NCBI RefSeq assembly: GCF_003173055.1
Contig: NZ_QGLF01000002.1
Span: 972,324-1,036,323 of the forward strand
DNA: 64,000 nt
DNA from: Zavarzinia compransoris
GTDB taxonomy: Bacteria; Pseudomonadota; Alphaproteobacteria; Zavarziniales; Zavarziniaceae
Direction: 5' to 3'
In this document: in pieces, positions 17,249 through 26,760 of the stretch
Numbering within the stretch: position 1 is the first letter of the stretch
Layout of the letters: each line of letters starts with the position of its first letter
Notes under the pieces: model-generated
Told to the model about the DNA's origin: nothing
Database searches by the model: none
Seen by the model: the letters and a program-made list of their open reading frames with translations, nothing else
Program-made: the position numbers and the translations under genes

Positions 17249-18805
17249 ATGGATCTCAATCAGCATGGGGACCGCTCGGTCCGGGCCCCGTATCAAGCCC
17301 GGGCCTCCTATCGGGCCGTCGCCCGCGCCGGGCACGAGGCGGCCCTGCCCCGCCGCCTGTTCGTCGTCTTCACCGCCTTGCTGCTGCTCGCGGTCATGCT
17401 GGGCAGCCGGATCGCCGAAGCGCGGGGCGCGCCCGATTCCTTCGCCGACCTGGCCGAGAAACTGTCGCCGGCGGTGGTCAATATCTCGACCACCCAGACG
17501 GTGACCGGCGGCGGCGACGAGGAGGGCGAGGTCCCGATGCCGCAGTTCCCGCCCGGCTCTCCCTTCGAGGAATTCTTCAAGGACTTCCTGGAACGCCAGG
17601 GCCGCGGCAATGCCGAACCGCGCAAGGTCACCTCGCTCGGCTCGGGCTTCGTCATCGATCCTTCGGGCGTCATCGTCACCAACAACCATGTGATCCAGGA
17701 CGCCGAGGAAATCACCGTGACGCTTTCGGACGGCACCAAGCTGCCGGCGGAACTGCGCGGCAAGGATCCGAAGACCGATGTCGCCGTCCTGGTGGTGAAG
17801 CCGTCGAAGCCTCTGCCCTTCGTCAATTTCGGCGACAGCGACAAGGCCCGCGTCGGCGACTGGGTGCTGGCGATCGGCAATCCCTTCGGCCTCGGCGGCT
17901 CGGTTTCGGCCGGCATCATCTCGGCCCGCAACCGCGACATCAACGCCGGCCCCTATGACGATTTCATCCAGACCGACGCCGCCATCAACCGCGGCAATTC
18001 GGGCGGCCCGCTGTTCAACATGGACGGCGAGGTGATCGGCATCAACACGGCCATCTATTCGCCCTCGGGCGGCTCGGTCGGCATCGGCTTCTCGGTGCCG
18101 TCGGCGCTGGCCCGCCAGGTCGTCGCCCAGCTCCGCGAATTCGGCGAGACCCGCCGCGGCTGGCTCGGCGTCCGGATCCAGACCGTGACCGACGAGATCG
18201 CCGAAAGCCTGACCCTCGACAAGGCGCGCGGCGCCCTCGTCGCCGGTGTCGACGAGAAGGGCCCGGCGGCCGAGGCCGGCATCCAGGCCGGCGACGTCAT
18301 CCTCACCTTCGACGGCAAGCCGGTCACCGACATGCGCAGCCTGCCCCGCGTCGTCGCCGAAACCCGGATCGGTGCGACGGTGCCGGTCACGGTCTGGCGC
18401 GACGGCAAGGAAAAGGGCCTTCAGGTCAAGGTCGGCCAGCTCGACGAGAAGGTCGCCGACGCCTCGGCGAATTCGGGCAACCGCGGCGGCAGCAATCCCG
18501 GCCGGGTCCAGGTCGTGCTCGGCATGAGCCTGTCGCCCGTGACCGCCGACCTGCGAACCCGCCATTCGATCCCGGAAGACGTCAAGGGTGTCGTCGTCAC
18601 CGAAGTGGCGGGCAGCAGCTTCGCCGCCGAGAAGGGCGTGCGCCCGGGCGACGTGATCCTTGAAGTGGCGCAGTCGAAGGTCGAGAGCCCGGCCCAGATC
18701 GCCGATAAGGTGAAGGCGGAAAAGGAGGCCGGCAAGAAATCCGTGCTGTTCCTGATTTCGCGCGCCGGCGATCTCAGCTTCGTCGCGCTTCGCGTCGACA
18801 AGTAA
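17249..18805 (+). CDS. degP: Do-type periplasmic serine protease, DegP/MucD family
   Basis: A 518-residue envelope quality-control protease-chaperone. A signal/anchor helix lies at about 36-52, with cleavage plausible after ARG-like IAEARGAP. The trypsin-like domain shows H147 in VTNNHVIQD, D177 in KTDVAVLVV and S251 in NRGNSGGPLF. Two PDZ domains follow (about 305-390 and 425-515). The ATG at 17249 follows CAGGTG; upstream codons in frame do not resemble a signal peptide. The N-terminal cytosolic stretch before the hydrophobic helix is long (about 35 residues), so a start further downstream is possible. It follows hflKC, as in many alphaproteobacteria, and ends at a strong terminator. Confidence 0.93.
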   Translation: MDLNQHGDRSVRAPYQARASYRAVARAGHEAALPRRLFVVFTALLLLAVMLGSRIAEARGAPDSFADLAEKLSPAVVNISTTQTVTGGGDEEGEVPMPQFPPGSPFEEFFKDFLERQGRGNAEPRKVTSLGSGFVIDPSGVIVTNNHVIQDAEEITVTLSDGTKLPAELRGKDPKTDVAVLVVKPSKPLPFVNFGDSDKARVGDWVLAIGNPFGLGGSVSAGIISARNRDINAGPYDDFIQTDAAINRGNSGGPLFNMDGEVIGINTAIYSPSGGSVGIGFSVPSALARQVVAQLREFGETRRGWLGVRIQTVTDEIAESLTLDKARGALVAGVDEKGPAAEAGIQAGDVILTFDGKPVTDMRSLPRVVAETRIGATVPVTVWRDGKEKGLQVKVGQLDEKVADASANSGNRGGSNPGRVQVVLGMSLSPVTADLRTRHSIPEDVKGVVVTEVAGSSFAAEKGVRPGDVILEVAQSKVESPAQIADKVKAEKEAGKKSVLFLISRAGDLSFVALRVDK

Positions 18806-18826
18806 GGGCAAGCCCCGGACCAGGAA

Positions 18827-18856
18827 CCCGGCCGCGGCGACGCGGCCGGGTTTTTT
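18827..18856 (+). terminator. Intrinsic terminator after degP
   Basis: A perfect 10-base stem (CCCGGCCGCG with its complement), GCGA loop and six T residues, 22 bases after the degP stop. It also lies just beyond the end of the convergent acyltransferase gene and may limit read-through from that side as well. Confidence 0.92.
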
Positions 18857-18865
18857 CTTATCGGC

Positions 18866-20290
18866 TCAGGCGCTTTTCTTCTTCTTCGGGCCGGCCAGGG
18901 CGGCTTCGAGTTCGGCCAGGGCCGCCGGCATTTCCGCCATCAGCCTCTCGATGTCGGGCACCGCCTCGCGGTCGGCGGTCAGGCCGATGGCGACATCGTT
19001 CCGATAGGACATGATGGTGATGTTGAGGCCGATCCCCTCGATCGGCAGGGAGATCGGGTAGGAATGCACCAGTTCCGCCCCGGCGAGATAGAGCGCGAAG
19101 GGCGGCCCCGGCACATTCGAGATGATGACGTTATAGGGCGGCCGGTGCAGGTCCGCGACCTTGTAGCGGGAATAGAGCCGGGCGGCCTGGGCCGCGACCA
19201 GGGGGGCGGCGAAGGCCGACCAGTCCTGAAGCGCATGGGCCGGGATCGCCTTCAGGGCTTCCTTGGCGTGGACGGTGGCGGCGCGGATCGCCGCCAGCCG
19301 GGCTAGGGGCTCGGCGATATCGGTCGCCAGGCTCACGAACATGGCCGAGACGGCGTTGTTGGCTACCGCCTTGGTGTTTTCCTGCCGCACCGAGACCGGG
19401 CAGACCGCGAGCAGCGATTCGGCCGGCAGTTCGCCGTGGGCGTCGAGATAGCGCCGCAGGGCGCCGGCGCAGATCGCCAGCACCACGTCGTTGACCGTGG
19501 CGCCCACCGCATTCTTCACCGCCTTCACCCGGTCGAGCGACACTTCGCCCACCGCATAGCGCCGGTGCGGGGTCAGCGCCCGGTTGAAGGGTGTCTTCGG
19601 CGCCTGGAAGGGGGCGGCGGGCATGGGCTCGGTCCGGCCCAGCGCGCGGCGGCCCAGGGCCACCCCGGCGCCGATCACCTTGGGCAGGCGGCGCAGGCTG
19701 CGCAGCGGCGAGGCGACGCTGTGGACCGAGGCCCGGACCAGGATTTCGAGGTCGGTCGGCGCCCGTTCCGGCACCCAGGGCTTGTCGGGCGGCGGCACCT
19801 CCCGCGGCTCGGGCGCGAAATCGAGCAGGGAGACCATGAGTTCGGTTCCCGCCATGCCGTCGATGCAGCAATGGTGGATCTTGATGTAGACCGCGACCTG
19901 ATCGTCGGCCAGCCCTTCGATCACATACATTTCCCACAGCGGCCGGCTGCGGTCGAGGGCGCGGGAATGCAGCCGCGCCACCTGTTCCAGCAGTTTCGCC
20001 CGGTCCCCCGGCGGCGGCACGGCGATATGGCGGAGGTGAAAGTCGAGGTCGAAATCCGGGTCCTCGATCCAGAGCGGATGATCGATGTCGAAAGGCACCG
20101 GAACCAGGCGCCGGCGATAGGTCTTCGACAGGTGCAGCCGGCTTTCGAGCAGGCGGCGCACGGCGGCGAAATAGCCGCCCGCCGCGTCCCCGGCCGGCCG
20201 CTTCAGGATCCACAGCATGCCGACATGCATGTGGTTGCTGGGCGTTTCGAGATAGAGAAACGAGGCGTCGATGCCCTTCATGCGTTCCAT
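18866..20290 (-). CDS. Wax ester synthase / diacylglycerol acyltransferase (WS/DGAT), copy 1
   Basis: A 474-residue enzyme that transfers fatty acyl groups from acyl-CoA to fatty alcohols or diacylglycerol, forming storage lipid at the inner leaflet. The condensing motif HHxxxDG is intact as H139-H140-CCI-D144-G145. ERMKGIDASFLYLETPSNHMHVG at the N-terminus, PLWEMYVIEGL, NDVVLAICAGALRRYL and NVIISNVPGP are WS/DGAT family blocks. The C-terminus ends in a basic GPKKKKSA. The ATG at 20290 has AAGGACC upstream. A second paralog lies about 9 kb away on the other strand. Confidence 0.92.
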   Translation of the reverse strand: MERMKGIDASFLYLETPSNHMHVGMLWILKRPAGDAAGGYFAAVRRLLESRLHLSKTYRRRLVPVPFDIDHPLWIEDPDFDLDFHLRHIAVPPPGDRAKLLEQVARLHSRALDRSRPLWEMYVIEGLADDQVAVYIKIHHCCIDGMAGTELMVSLLDFAPEPREVPPPDKPWVPERAPTDLEILVRASVHSVASPLRSLRRLPKVIGAGVALGRRALGRTEPMPAAPFQAPKTPFNRALTPHRRYAVGEVSLDRVKAVKNAVGATVNDVVLAICAGALRRYLDAHGELPAESLLAVCPVSVRQENTKAVANNAVSAMFVSLATDIAEPLARLAAIRAATVHAKEALKAIPAHALQDWSAFAAPLVAAQAARLYSRYKVADLHRPPYNVIISNVPGPPFALYLAGAELVHSYPISLPIEGIGLNITIMSYRNDVAIGLTADREAVPDIERLMAEMPAALAELEAALAGPKKKKSA

Positions 20291-20453
20291 CGGCGGGGGT
20301 CCTTCAGGAGGGGTTGCACCATGCTCGGCAACACCACACGCCGATGATGCGGCGCACCTTAAATCCTGCGGGCGGCCCGGGGATCGACCGAATGGACTAG
20401 CCGCGGCGCCTTGCGATGCTATCCTCGGCAACACGCTGTTCGGGAGATGGTGG

Positions 20454-21293
20454 ATGCGCGGGTTTCTGTCGGTCGGGGTGCTCGGGGTGCTGGCGGGCGC
20501 GGTGCTTGGGGCCGTGGCCGCGGTCGGCGTCGCGGCGCGGGCCGATTTCGACTATTATTCCTCGACCTTCCGGGCCAGCGGTTCCGACATGGCGGCGCTC
20601 GGCGTCGGCTATGGCCCCGAATTTACCGGCGCGGACAGCAGCGTGGTGGCCCCCGCCGCCTATCTGCACACCAGCCTCGGCGACGGGCGTTTCGTCGAAC
20701 TGGTGGGGACCATGCTCACCGCCAATTTCCTTGCCGATCCCCAATGGCAGATCGGCCCGGCCCTGAACTTCCGCCAGGGCCGGAAATCCGCCGACGATGC
20801 GGTGGTCGAGCGCCTGCACGAGGTCGACGACAGCTGGGAGGTGGGGCTGTCCATCGGCTGGCAGTTGCAGGACCCGAACAATGCGCGCAACCGGCTGCGC
20901 CTCGGCGTCGACCTGTTGCAGGATGTCTCGGGCGGCCACAAGGGCCTGGTCGCCGATTTCACCGCCCTCTACCGGCAGGAAGTGGTGGCGCGGGTCGACC
21001 TCGGCGTCCTGGCCGGGGTGACGGTCGCGACCGGCGACTATATGAACGATGCCCTCGGCGTCACCGCTGCGGACGCTGCCGCCAGCGGTCTTGCCGCCTA
21101 TAAGCCGGGCGGCGGTTTCCGCGATATCCGCATCGCGCCGCTGGCCGTGCTGCACCTCAGCGAAAACTGGCAGCTGGGCGCCACGGTCGGCTGGGCCCGG
21201 CTGATCGGGAATGCCGCCGACAGCCCCATCGTGCGCGATCGCGGCAGCGAGAATCAGATCTTCGCCTCGGTTTCGCTCGGCTACGCCTGGTAG
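20454..21293 (+). CDS. MipA/OmpV-family outer-membrane protein
   Basis: A 279-residue predicted beta-barrel. It starts with a signal sequence (FLSVGVLGVLAGAVLGAVAAVGVAARA) and then alternating amphipathic strands with many Gly/Tyr/aromatic residues, ending in an aromatic C-terminus (SLGYAW) as in outer-membrane barrels. MipA relatives scaffold murein enzymes; OmpV relatives are adhesins or porins, so the role is undefined. The ATG at 20454 follows GGGAG; another ATG seven bases upstream is out of frame. The HlyIII-like gene begins five bases after its stop. Confidence 0.75.
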   Translation: MRGFLSVGVLGVLAGAVLGAVAAVGVAARADFDYYSSTFRASGSDMAALGVGYGPEFTGADSSVVAPAAYLHTSLGDGRFVELVGTMLTANFLADPQWQIGPALNFRQGRKSADDAVVERLHEVDDSWEVGLSIGWQLQDPNNARNRLRLGVDLLQDVSGGHKGLVADFTALYRQEVVARVDLGVLAGVTVATGDYMNDALGVTAADAAASGLAAYKPGGGFRDIRIAPLAVLHLSENWQLGATVGWARLIGNAADSPIVRDRGSENQIFASVSLGYAW

Positions 21294-21297
21294 CGGC

Positions 21298-21978
21298 ATG
21301 GCGGACCGGCTCTACGACTGGGGCCCCCGGGCCTATCGGCCAGGGGAATTGCTGGCCGACCGCTGGCTGCATCTGGTCGGCATCGGCTTTGCCCTGATCG
21401 GCAGCGCCGCCTTGCTGGTCCTGGTCGCCCTTTACGGCGATGCCGGCGCGGTCGCGGCGGTCCTGCCCTATATGGTCGGGCTGAACGCCATGTTCATCTG
21501 TTCCGCCGCCTACAACATGACCAAGCCTTCGGCCCGGCGCGAATTCCTGCGCCGCTTCGATCACGCGGCGATCTTCCTCATGATCGCCGGCACCTATACG
21601 CCCTTCACCACCCGCTATCTCGAAGGCGCCTGGGCGATCGCCATCACGGCGGTGGTCTGGGGCATCGCGGTCATCGGCGTTGCCGTGAAACTGGCCTTTC
21701 CGCGCCGGTTCGAGCGCCTGTCGATCGGCGTCTACCTGGGGCTAGGCTGGATTCTGGTCATCCCGCTCGGGCAATGGTTCGACACGGTCGAACCGTCGAC
21801 CGCGATCCTGATCGGCATCGGCGGCCTGCTGTTCTCGGTCGGTACCGTGTTCCACCTTTGGCACCGGCTCGCCTATCAGAATGCCATCTGGCACGGTTTC
21901 GTGCTCGCGGCCGCCCTCTGTCACTATGCGGCGGTGGTGCGGGCCATGGCGTTCGGTCTCGGTTCGGGCGTGGTTTGA
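21298..21978 (+). CDS. Hemolysin III / PAQR-family membrane protein
   Basis: A 226-residue polytopic inner-membrane protein with about seven hydrophobic segments. Family signatures are SAAYNMTKPSA after the second helix, DHAAIFLMIAGTYTPF, and the C-terminal HGFVLAAALCHYAAV, whose two His plus an upstream Asp resemble the metal site of PAQR/YqfA/HlyIII proteins. Despite the name, the bacterial function is uncertain (membrane lipid homeostasis or hydrolase activity has been proposed). It follows the MipA-like gene by four bases, suggesting an operon. Confidence 0.88.
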   Translation: MADRLYDWGPRAYRPGELLADRWLHLVGIGFALIGSAALLVLVALYGDAGAVAAVLPYMVGLNAMFICSAAYNMTKPSARREFLRRFDHAAIFLMIAGTYTPFTTRYLEGAWAIAITAVVWGIAVIGVAVKLAFPRRFERLSIGVYLGLGWILVIPLGQWFDTVEPSTAILIGIGGLLFSVGTVFHLWHRLAYQNAIWHGFVLAAALCHYAAVVRAMAFGLGSGVV

Positions 21979-22130
21979 CGCGATATCACCAAAATGGTGG
22001 AAATGGATCGCGGCGCAGGCGGGCGTTAGGGGAAATGTTTACCAATGCCGGGTCAGATTGAACCGGATGCGGTGTGAACTCCGGGCCGGACCGGCTTAAC
22101 CTCCGCACCAGGGTCAGTCGGGGTCGCGTG

Positions 22131-24047
22131 ATGCAAGACGAAAGCACCAGAGCCAACGCCGAAGTGCGGCGCGAACGCGGGGAGAGAGGGGCCTCGGCGA
22201 TCATTTTCGCCATCGCCCTGCCCTTGCTGATCATGATGATCGCCTTCGTCGTCGACTTCGGCTACGCCTATTATTCGCGCCAGCGCCTTCAGGACAGCCT
22301 GGATCTGGCAGCGCTTGCCGCCGTCCGGGAACTGGACGGCGCGAGCTCGCAGCGCGAGCGGGCGCAGGCCGCCGCCATCAACGTGCTGAGCCGCAACGGC
22401 CTGAGCGCCGACAGCCTGGGCTCGATCCAATACGGCCGCTATGACCGCACCCGCGCGGTGCAGAGCCGCTTCGTGCCCGAAAGCCTGGGCAGCGGCGATG
22501 CACCGACCGCGGTGCAACTCAAGGGCCGCGCGGACTCGCCGCGCTTCTTCTCGCGCATTCTGGCCCGGAACGACCTGAACGTCGCCGCCCGTTCGACCGC
22601 GATCAACAGCGGCACCTATGCGACGGTCCGCATCGGCAGCGGCCTTGCCGGCCTGAACGAAGGCTTGCTGAACGGTATCCTCGGCCTCGTCCTCGGCAGC
22701 AGCGTCAACCTGACCGCGCTGGACTACAAGGGCCTGCTCGGGGCCAATATCGATCTTCTCGGCCTGCTCGACGCCTATGCGGTCAAGGTCGGGCTCAATG
22801 TCGGCGACTACAACCAATTGCTCGGCACCGATGTCTCGGTGCTCGGCGTGCTCGGGGTCGCCGCCGATGTCGCCCAGAACGCCGCCAGCGGTATGCAGGA
22901 GGCGGTCGACCTCGGCATCGGTCTCGGCGATGCCTTCCCCGGCCTCAGCAAGCTGCCGCTGGCGCAATTGCGCGATGTCAACGTCAAGCTGGGCGACCTT
23001 CTCGGCGTCGCCCTCGGCACGGCCGAGGCCGGCCTTGCCGTGCCGGTGAACCTGTTCGACCTCGTGACCGCCGGGATCTTCGCCGCCTCCACCGCCGCCA
23101 ATGAGACCGGCCCCCATGCCCTCGGCGTCAGCCTCGGCACTTTCCTCGGCGCCAGCCTCGACGTCTCCGTGGTCGAGCCGCCCCAGCCGCCGAGCGGCAT
23201 GCGCCTGATCACCGAGAACGATATCCGCACCGGCAACAACCTGCTGCGCACGGCCCAGATCCGCCTCCTGCTGCAGGTCAACCTCGAAGGCCCGCTCGGC
23301 AGCGCGATCTCGGGCGTCAACGGCCTCCTCGGCCTGCTGCAACTGGTCGGGGTCCAGATCCAGCTGCTGCCCGGGACCAAGAACCTCAGCGTCGGCATCA
23401 ATGTCGCGCCGGCCCAGGCGGTGGTCACCGAACTCGGCTGTTCGCCGCCGAACGCTGCCGACCGCTATGTGGCGATGAATATCGATACCGGTCTCCTGAC
23501 GGCCCATATCGGCCAGATCGACCGCGCGGCCTTTCTCTCGAACAGCGCGCCGGCGACGGCATCGCCGCTGTCGGTGCTCTCGCTTTCCCTGCTGTGGGGC
23601 GCGCTGCCGCTGCTCGACGTCGGGCTGGGGGTCAACCTGCCGGTGGTCGGGCCGACGGCGCAGCGCGATGTCCATGCCCGGGAAAGCACGGACGGCGACG
23701 CCTTCCCCGATCTTGCCGCCGTTTTCGACCAGCCGGGCGCGCCTGCCGATGCCCAGGCCTTCCCCAGCACCGTCCGCGTCGGCACGGTTCAGATCATTTC
23801 GACCCTGGGGGCGAACCTCAAGCAGGCGCTCGGCTTGCAACTCGGCGGTTTTCTCGGCACCTATGTGCTCGCCCCGCTGATCGACCTCGTCACCTTCATC
23901 GTCGGGGATGTGCTGATCGCGGGCATCCTCGGGCCGCTGCTCGACGCGATCGTCGACCTGCTCCTCGATACGCTGGGGATCCGGGTTGGCGTGGCGGATG
24001 TGGCGGTGATCGACCTGGAGTGCGGCAATGCCAAACTTGTTCCGTAA
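22131..24047 (+). CDS. TadG-like protein, copy 1
   Basis: A 638-residue protein. Residues about 20-41 form a single membrane helix in an N-terminal ERGASAIIFAIALP context, followed by VDFGYAYYSRQRLQDSLDLAALAAVREL, the hallmark of TadG-like (DUF2134-type) proteins of Flp pilus loci. The remainder is long, Leu/Gly/Val/Asn-rich and probably extracytoplasmic, with repeated LLG/LNL patterns and two conserved Cys near the middle and end. ATG 22131 is chosen because residues before it do not fit; GGGGT precedes it. It overlaps the next TadE-like gene by 20 bases. No Tad secretion ATPase or platform gene is in the window. The second copy, at 24456-26723, shares the whole domain plan. Confidence 0.72.
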   Translation: MQDESTRANAEVRRERGERGASAIIFAIALPLLIMMIAFVVDFGYAYYSRQRLQDSLDLAALAAVRELDGASSQRERAQAAAINVLSRNGLSADSLGSIQYGRYDRTRAVQSRFVPESLGSGDAPTAVQLKGRADSPRFFSRILARNDLNVAARSTAINSGTYATVRIGSGLAGLNEGLLNGILGLVLGSSVNLTALDYKGLLGANIDLLGLLDAYAVKVGLNVGDYNQLLGTDVSVLGVLGVAADVAQNAASGMQEAVDLGIGLGDAFPGLSKLPLAQLRDVNVKLGDLLGVALGTAEAGLAVPVNLFDLVTAGIFAASTAANETGPHALGVSLGTFLGASLDVSVVEPPQPPSGMRLITENDIRTGNNLLRTAQIRLLLQVNLEGPLGSAISGVNGLLGLLQLVGVQIQLLPGTKNLSVGINVAPAQAVVTELGCSPPNAADRYVAMNIDTGLLTAHIGQIDRAAFLSNSAPATASPLSVLSLSLLWGALPLLDVGLGVNLPVVGPTAQRDVHARESTDGDAFPDLAAVFDQPGAPADAQAFPSTVRVGTVQIISTLGANLKQALGLQLGGFLGTYVLAPLIDLVTFIVGDVLIAGILGPLLDAIVDLLLDTLGIRVGVADVAVIDLECGNAKLVP

Positions 24048-24438
24048 CCTGCCGCTGGCCGAACGCGGCGTGGCGATGATCGAATTCGCCTTCGCCAGCG
24101 GGATCATGGTGGTCATGGTCCTCGGCATCCTTGCCTATGGCGAGGTGCTGGCGACCTATGTACAGCTGAAATACGCGGTCGGCGAATTGTCGCGCCAGGT
24201 GGCCATGGGCGACGACCTGACCGACCGCCAGGCCCGCTATGCGGCGGCGATCACCCAGGTGAACTCGAGCTATGGCTTCAGCAGCGGCTGCGCGGTCTTC
24301 GCGCCGTCGCCGTTCCAGGGCGAAGTCACGATCACCGGCCGCTACTACCTCGACCGCGAGGGCTGCCGGACCATGCCGTCGCTGATGCTGCCGATGCCGT
24401 CGGAACTGGTGGCGCACAACAAATTCTCGGTTCCCTGA
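24028..24438 (+). CDS. TadE-like pseudopilin, copy 1
   Basis: A 136-residue protein with a type IVb prepilin-like N-terminus: ERG followed by VAMIEF, which puts Glu at position +5 after the Gly cleavage site, then a single hydrophobic helix (ASGIMVVMVLGILAYGEV). Two Cys residues in the C-terminal part (SSGCAVFAP and REGCRTMPS) may form a disulfide. TadE-family pseudopilins are processed by a TadV-type peptidase and assist Flp pilus assembly. The start overlaps the end of the upstream TadG-like gene, with GGAG at correct distance, implying coupled translation. Confidence 0.78.
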   Translation: MPNLFRNLPLAERGVAMIEFAFASGIMVVMVLGILAYGEVLATYVQLKYAVGELSRQVAMGDDLTDRQARYAAAITQVNSSYGFSSGCAVFAPSPFQGEVTITGRYYLDREGCRTMPSLMLPMPSELVAHNKFSVP

Positions 24439-24455
24439 GCGGTTCGGGCCAGATC

Positions 24456-26723
24456 ATGACACGCCGCGGCGGGATCGGGAGCGAGACGGAGAGAGGGGCG
24501 GCGGCGATCCTGTTCGCCGTCTTCCTCATCGCCCTCGTCGGCATGACGGCGATGGTGGTCGACCTCGGCTATGCCTATTACTCGAAGCAGCGCCTGCAGG
24601 ATGCGCTCGACCTCGCCACCATCGCCGCCGCCCGCGAGCTCGACGGCGCGTCCGGCTACCAGGAAGCGGCGCGGCTGGCCGCGGCCCAGGTGATGAACCA
24701 GGAATACAGCACCGAAGGCGGCTTTACCGTCGGCATCGGCTGCGGCAGCCCGTCGTCGCCGCGGACCGCCAATCTCTGCATCGGCGGCTACAACACCACG
24801 CGCGACAACCAGGGCCAGCTGCCGCCCCTCGGCCAGCGCTTCCGCGCCAATGATGCGGCCCAGGATGCCGCCCGCATGCTGGGCGAAGCCGAATCGCCCA
24901 GTTTCTTCGCCCGCATCTTCGAGGTCGACGTCATCGACGTCGGCGCGACCTCGACCGCGGTGAAGGCGGGCCCGCCCCAGGCCCAGCTGACCATCCGCAG
25001 CACGGTCGCGACCCTGAGCGGCGGGGCGCTGAACCAGCTTCTCGGGCTGCTCGGCGGCGGGGTGAACCTGTCGCTGGTCGGCTGGAACAATCTGGCCAAC
25101 GTCAACCTCAACCTGCTCGGCTATCTCGATACGCTGATCCTGCGCAACGGCGCCTCGCTCAATCTCCAGGCCGGCGCCTATACCCAGGTCCTGAACAGCT
25201 ATCTGACCGTCGGCGAGATCCTGGGGGCGGGGGTGGAGGCGCTGGGCGCCAACACGACCGCCGGTCTCGCGCTCAATGCGGTGCGCACGGCGACCTCGGC
25301 GACGGTCGGCACGGCGGTGATCCGCTTGGGCGACCTGATCGGCGTGCAGACCGGGACCCCGGCCTCGGGCCTCGACGTCAATCTCGGCGTGCTCGATTTC
25401 CTCGAGGGCGTGCTGGTCGCGGCCAATGGCACCAGCGCGCTTTCGGGCGACATCACCCTCTCGACCGCCGGCATCACCACCCTGCTGAGTTCGCTCGGCG
25501 GCGGTGCCGCCAGTTCGCCCCTGACCTCGGCCCTGAATGCGCTGGCCCCGGTGACCAACCTGCTCGGCGGCATCGCCACGGTGAAATTGAAATTCGCCGT
25601 GATCGAAAAGCCCCGCCTGTCGGCGATCGGCAATCCGGAACTTGCCAAGCATGAGGTGAACCAGAAGACGGGGGCCAATGCGATCTATGTCCGCACGGCG
25701 CAGATCCGCCTCTATCTCTCGATCGACCTGCCGGTATTGAACGTCTTCAACAGCCTGCTGAACGCGGTGGCGGCCCTGATCGCGCCCGTGGTGCCGGTGC
25801 TGAATTCCGTGCTCAGCCTCAATGTCGTTGCCGCAGTGTCCGATCTGCTCAATCTGGTCGGCGCCCTGCTCGAAGGGGTGATCTGTCTGCTGGCCTGCGA
25901 TATCACCAAATCCGAGACCAAGAATATCGTCGACATCAAGATTCTGGACCGGGGCGGCGGTAAGGGACCGGGCATCGATATCGTGCTCGACGTCGGCGGC
26001 GGCGAGGCCTATGTCACCGACTACGACTGCAACACCCCGAACGGCGGCAAGCGGCTCTATACGCAGGTCAATACCAGCGTTGCCAAGCTGAATGTCGGCG
26101 CTCTCACCAATCCGGCCTCGGTCTTCAGTTCGTCCAGCTTTCCGGTGATGAATCCGCTCGCCCTGATCGACATCGGCACGATCCTGACCACGGCCACGCA
26201 GCGCAAGGTCTGCGGCCTGCTGCTCCTCAAGCTGACCTGCAACATCACCTCGACCACGACCCAGCAGCCCCGGGTCGCCTTCTCGGGCGGGGGCATCGCG
26301 CTGAAGCTGGAAACGCCGCTGCTCGGCAACGGGCAGACGACGCTCAGCCCCTCGGGGCCGTCCGGCCTCTGCTCCAGCGCCTTCACCGATCCGCCGGTGG
26401 TGGGCGAGGCGCCGGGCTATTGCACCTATAACACCAACAATTATATCGCCAGCCTGCGCGACAGTCTGGCGTCGACCAAGATCCAGGCCATGAAGCCGGC
26501 GCCGACCGCGGGCGTGCTTTCCAATCTATTGTTCTCCGAGGTCGGGGTGTTGCAGGCGGCGCTGAACATCACCAATACCGTGCTTGCCCCGATCGTCACG
26601 CTGCTGTCCAAGGTGCTGGACCCCTTGCTCAATTTCCTGACCGATTTTCTCGGGCTGAAACTCAATCAGGTTGACGTCGGGGCCAACCTGACCTGCAGTT
26701 CGGGGGCCCGTCTTGTCAATTGA
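24456..26723 (+). CDS. TadG-like protein, copy 2
   Basis: A 755-residue paralog of the protein at 22131. The N-terminus has ERGAAAILFAVFLIALVG, then VVDLGYAYYSKQRLQDALDLATIAAAREL, nearly the same as copy 1. The large C-terminal part is again Leu/Asn/Gly-rich and shares landmarks with copy 1: a GGALNQLLGLLGGGVNLSL region, an RTAQIRLYLSIDL block and a YVTDYDCNTP block. It is about 115 residues longer and has extra Cys residues (CLLACD, GLLLLKLTCN, LCSSAF). The Gly at the cleavage position is not followed by a Glu at +5, unlike the TadE-type partners. It starts 17 bases after the TadE-like copy 1. Confidence 0.72.
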   Translation: MTRRGGIGSETERGAAAILFAVFLIALVGMTAMVVDLGYAYYSKQRLQDALDLATIAAARELDGASGYQEAARLAAAQVMNQEYSTEGGFTVGIGCGSPSSPRTANLCIGGYNTTRDNQGQLPPLGQRFRANDAAQDAARMLGEAESPSFFARIFEVDVIDVGATSTAVKAGPPQAQLTIRSTVATLSGGALNQLLGLLGGGVNLSLVGWNNLANVNLNLLGYLDTLILRNGASLNLQAGAYTQVLNSYLTVGEILGAGVEALGANTTAGLALNAVRTATSATVGTAVIRLGDLIGVQTGTPASGLDVNLGVLDFLEGVLVAANGTSALSGDITLSTAGITTLLSSLGGGAASSPLTSALNALAPVTNLLGGIATVKLKFAVIEKPRLSAIGNPELAKHEVNQKTGANAIYVRTAQIRLYLSIDLPVLNVFNSLLNAVAALIAPVVPVLNSVLSLNVVAAVSDLLNLVGALLEGVICLLACDITKSETKNIVDIKILDRGGGKGPGIDIVLDVGGGEAYVTDYDCNTPNGGKRLYTQVNTSVAKLNVGALTNPASVFSSSSFPVMNPLALIDIGTILTTATQRKVCGLLLLKLTCNITSTTTQQPRVAFSGGGIALKLETPLLGNGQTTLSPSGPSGLCSSAFTDPPVVGEAPGYCTYNTNNYIASLRDSLASTKIQAMKPAPTAGVLSNLLFSEVGVLQAALNITNTVLAPIVTLLSKVLDPLLNFLTDFLGLKLNQVDVGANLTCSSGARLVN

Positions 26724-26760
26724 ACCCGATCCGTGCCGCCGCAAGGCGAGGAGGCTTTTG